From VRUE01 sp046733275 (GTDB lineage: Bacteria; Actinomycetota; Thermoleophilia; Solirubrobacterales; 70-9): a DNA stretch of 16,903 bases. Position numbers and translations under genes: made by a program. Positions 15,345 through 16,903 of the stretch are shown one piece after another. The notes under the pieces are model-generated. The model saw only the letters and a program-made list of their open reading frames with translations. It had not been told where the DNA came from and ran no database searches. The stretch is taken from assembly GCA_046733275.1 (NCBI GenBank), contig JBKPOW010000197.1, positions 1 to 16,903 of the forward strand. Direction: 5' to 3'. Positions within the stretch are counted from its first letter, which is position 1; every line of letters begins with the position of its first letter.

Positions 15345-16670
15345 CTAGCGGAGGGCGCGCCGCAGGAGCTTGCCCGAGGGGGTGCGCGGCAGCGCCGCCG
15401 CCAGCTCGACCCGCTTCGGCACCTTGAAGCCGGCAAGCGACTCGGCGCAGTGGCGGCGCAGCTCGTCGGGCGTGGCCGCCGAGCCGTCCTCCAGCACGAC
15501 GACCGCGGTCACCGCCTGTTGCCACTCGGGGTCCTCGCGCCCGACCACGGCGGCGTCGGCGACCTCGGGGTGGCGCAGCAGCACCTGCTCGACTTCGGCC
15601 GGGATGACGTTCTCGCCGCCGCTGACGATCATGTCGTCGATCCGGTCCTCGACGTAGAGGAAGCCCTCCTCGTCGATGCGGCCGAGGTCGCCGGTGCGCA
15701 GCCAGCCGTCGGAGTCGACTCGGCTTGGCGCCACGGTCGGGCCCTGAACGAGGATCTCGCCGTCGCTGATGCGCAGGTGGGTGGTCAGCAGCGGCCGCCC
15801 GGCGGAGCCGAGCTTGCGCCGCGCCTCGGCCGGCGCCAGCGTCGTCACCTGCGAGCAGGCCTCGGTCAGGCCGTAGGTCTGCACCACGGTGGCGCCGCGC
15901 GCAATCGCCTCTTCCAGCGGCGCCTCGGGGACCGGGCCGCCGCCGACGAGGATCGTGCGCGGGCCGGAGAGGTCGGCGCCGGCGTCGAGCAGGCGGGTCA
16001 GCTGCGTCGTCACCAGCGAGACGATCGAGATCTCTTCCTCGGCCAGCGCGGCGGCGACACGGTCGGCGTCGAAGCCGTCGTGGAGGACCGCCGTCGTGCC
16101 GTAGATCACCGAGCGCATGACGATGCTGAGGCCGGAGATGTGGCTGAGCGGCAGGCAGCAGAGCCAGCGGTCGGTCGGCTCGACGCCGATGTTGAAGGCC
16201 GAGCCGACGGCGCTCCAGAGGAAGTTGCCGTAGGTCAGCTCCACCGCGTCCGGGGCGCCGGTGCTGCCGCTGGTCAGCACCCGGCAGCAGGGAGCGTCCA
16301 TATCGTGCTCGCCGAGCAGGGGGAGGTCGGCCTCGGTCTGGGTCAGCTCGCCCGGGTCGCTCAGCTCGATCGCCGGTTCCTCCGCGGCGACCACAGCGGC
16401 GCGCTCGGCCGCGGTCAGGCGCGGGCTGAGCGGCAGCAGCACCGCGCCAACCTTCATCAGCGCGTGCACGAGGACGACCTGCTCGCGGCGCGGCTCCATC
16501 GTCACCGCCGCGACAGAACCGCGGCGCACGCCGTGCGCCTCGAGGCGGCGCGCGACCCAGCTTGCCTCCGCCTCCAACTCGGCGTAGCCGACCTCGGCGC
16601 CGTCGGCGATCAGGGCGCTGCGCTCTGGGCAGCTCTGGGATCTCTGGGCGAGCCAGTCGTCGAGCTTCAT
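15345..16670 (-). CDS. menE: o-Succinylbenzoate-CoA ligase (acyl-CoA synthetase family)
   Basis: It is an ANL-superfamily adenylating enzyme that activates o-succinylbenzoate for menaquinone synthesis. The 441-residue length is typical of MenE and shorter than most acyl-CoA synthetases. HISGLSIVMRSVIYG (177-191) is MenE-like. Other motifs are YGLTEACS, GWLRTGDLGRIDEEGF, VEDRIDDMIVSGGENV and the C-terminal PRTPSGKLLRRALR with catalytic Lys434. The P-loop reads TSGSTGAPDAVELT (133-146), with Asp141 where a lysine is usual. The start at 16670 (MKLDDWLAQR) is chosen because the frame upstream runs through menB. menB diverges from it, which supports the menaquinone assignment. Downstream lies ilvC. 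A different acyl-CoA ligase specificity is possible but less likely. Confidence 0.85.
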   Translation of the reverse strand: MKLDDWLAQRSQSCPERSALIADGAEVGYAELEAEASWVARRLEAHGVRRGSVAAVTMEPRREQVVLVHALMKVGAVLLPLSPRLTAAERAAVVAAEEPAIELSDPGELTQTEADLPLLGEHDMDAPCCRVLTSGSTGAPDAVELTYGNFLWSAVGSAFNIGVEPTDRWLCCLPLSHISGLSIVMRSVIYGTTAVLHDGFDADRVAAALAEEEISIVSLVTTQLTRLLDAGADLSGPRTILVGGGPVPEAPLEEAIARGATVVQTYGLTEACSQVTTLAPAEARRKLGSAGRPLLTTHLRISDGEILVQGPTVAPSRVDSDGWLRTGDLGRIDEEGFLYVEDRIDDMIVSGGENVIPAEVEQVLLRHPEVADAAVVGREDPEWQQAVTAVVVLEDGSAATPDELRRHCAESLAGFKVPKRVELAAALPRTPSGKLLRRALR

Positions 16671-16676
16671 CGGCGG

Positions 16677-16682
16677 GATATC
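16677..16682. promoter_or_regulatory. Palindromic AT core in the menE-menB gap
   Basis: GATATC is the only AT-rich stretch in the 21 bases between the divergent starts. On the plus strand TATCGT (16679-16684) fits TANNNT and ends 7 bases before the menB ATG. On the minus strand the GATATC itself lies 6 bases before the menE ATG. This would suit leaderless messages from a shared core. Tentative. Confidence 0.3.
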
Positions 16683-16691
16683 GTCCCCATC

Positions 16692-16903
16692 ATGCCCCAA
16701 CGCCCCAAGCAAGCTCCGCCCGAGTCGGAGCTGTACGCGCCGATCGAGTGGCGGGCCACCGGCGAGTACGAGGACATCCGCTACGAGGTGGCCGGTGGCA
16801 TCGCCAAGGTCACGATCGACCGACCGGACGTCCGCAACGCCTTTCGCCCAAAGACTCTGGTCGAGATCTCCGCCGCGCTGGAGCTCGCCCGCGAGGACAG
16901 CGA
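16692..16903 (+). CDS. menB: 1,4-Dihydroxy-2-naphthoyl-CoA synthase (5' part, cut by window end)
   Basis: About 70 N-terminal residues are visible. YAPIEWRATGEYEDIRYE followed by GGIAKVTIDRPDVRNAFRPKTLVEI closely resembles the start of known MenB proteins (APVEW, EDIRYE, ITINRPQVRNAFRP). It is a crotonase-fold enzyme that closes the second ring of the menaquinone head group, using the CoA ester made by MenE. Its neighbour encoding MenE on the other strand supports the assignment. The catalytic residues lie beyond the window. The ATG at 16692 has no SD, consistent with leaderless translation. A generic enoyl-CoA hydratase is the alternative, but the N-terminal extension before the crotonase fold argues for MenB. 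Confidence 0.9.
   Translation, partial: MPQRPKQAPPESELYAPIEWRATGEYEDIRYEVAGGIAKVTIDRPDVRNAFRPKTLVEISAALELAREDS

Overview
The window is visibly very GC-rich, with tightly packed genes, short overlaps and several gene starts that lack a Shine-Dalgarno (SD) sequence but have a TANNNT-like box just upstream. Together with an actinobacterial-type SerC, a citramalate synthase and a small RTX calcium-binding protein, this suggests a high-GC actinomycete. Thermoleophilia (Solirubrobacterales-like) is my guess from general knowledge, not something a marker gene here proves.

Region 1 (1-9079, minus strand) is a branched-chain amino acid operon. In transcription order it reads: a leucine-rich leader peptide, leuA, leuC, leuD, a class I SAM methyltransferase, leuB, ilvE, cimA and a DegT-family aminotransferase that runs off the left edge. 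LeuA-LeuCD-LeuB-IlvE make leucine. CimA makes citramalate, which the same LeuCD and LeuB can carry to 2-oxobutyrate for isoleucine. The cluster therefore encodes two pathways sharing three enzymes. The methyltransferase between leuD and leuB is the unexpected gene; its start overlaps the leuD stop. Two near-identical 46-bp dyads lie exactly 27 bp upstream of leuB and of ilvE.

The strongest find is the leuA leader (8953-9128). A 19-codon ORF has eight leucines, five of them consecutive. Those five codons are complementary, over 12 perfect bases plus three more after a one-base bulge, to the leuA SD region. No U-tract terminator is visible. This points to translational attenuation in which the regulatory codons themselves act as the anti-SD.

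Region 2 (9087-11073): a DHA2-type MFS transporter (+) diverges from the leucine leader, with -10-like boxes placed symmetrically. It ends tail-to-tail, with an 11-bp overlap, against a small secreted RTX-repeat protein (-).

Region 3 (11156-14327): serC and serA form a two-gene serine operon (-) with an ATGA overlap. A cupin gene (+) diverges from serC across only 26 bp that contain overlapping -10 boxes.

Region 4 (14329-16903): menE and then ilvC (-) form an unusual pair. menB (+, cut by the right edge) diverges from menE with only 21 bp between the start codons. No rRNA, tRNA, CRISPR, insertion sequence or phage gene was recognised. No stretch longer than about 180 bases lacks a gene.
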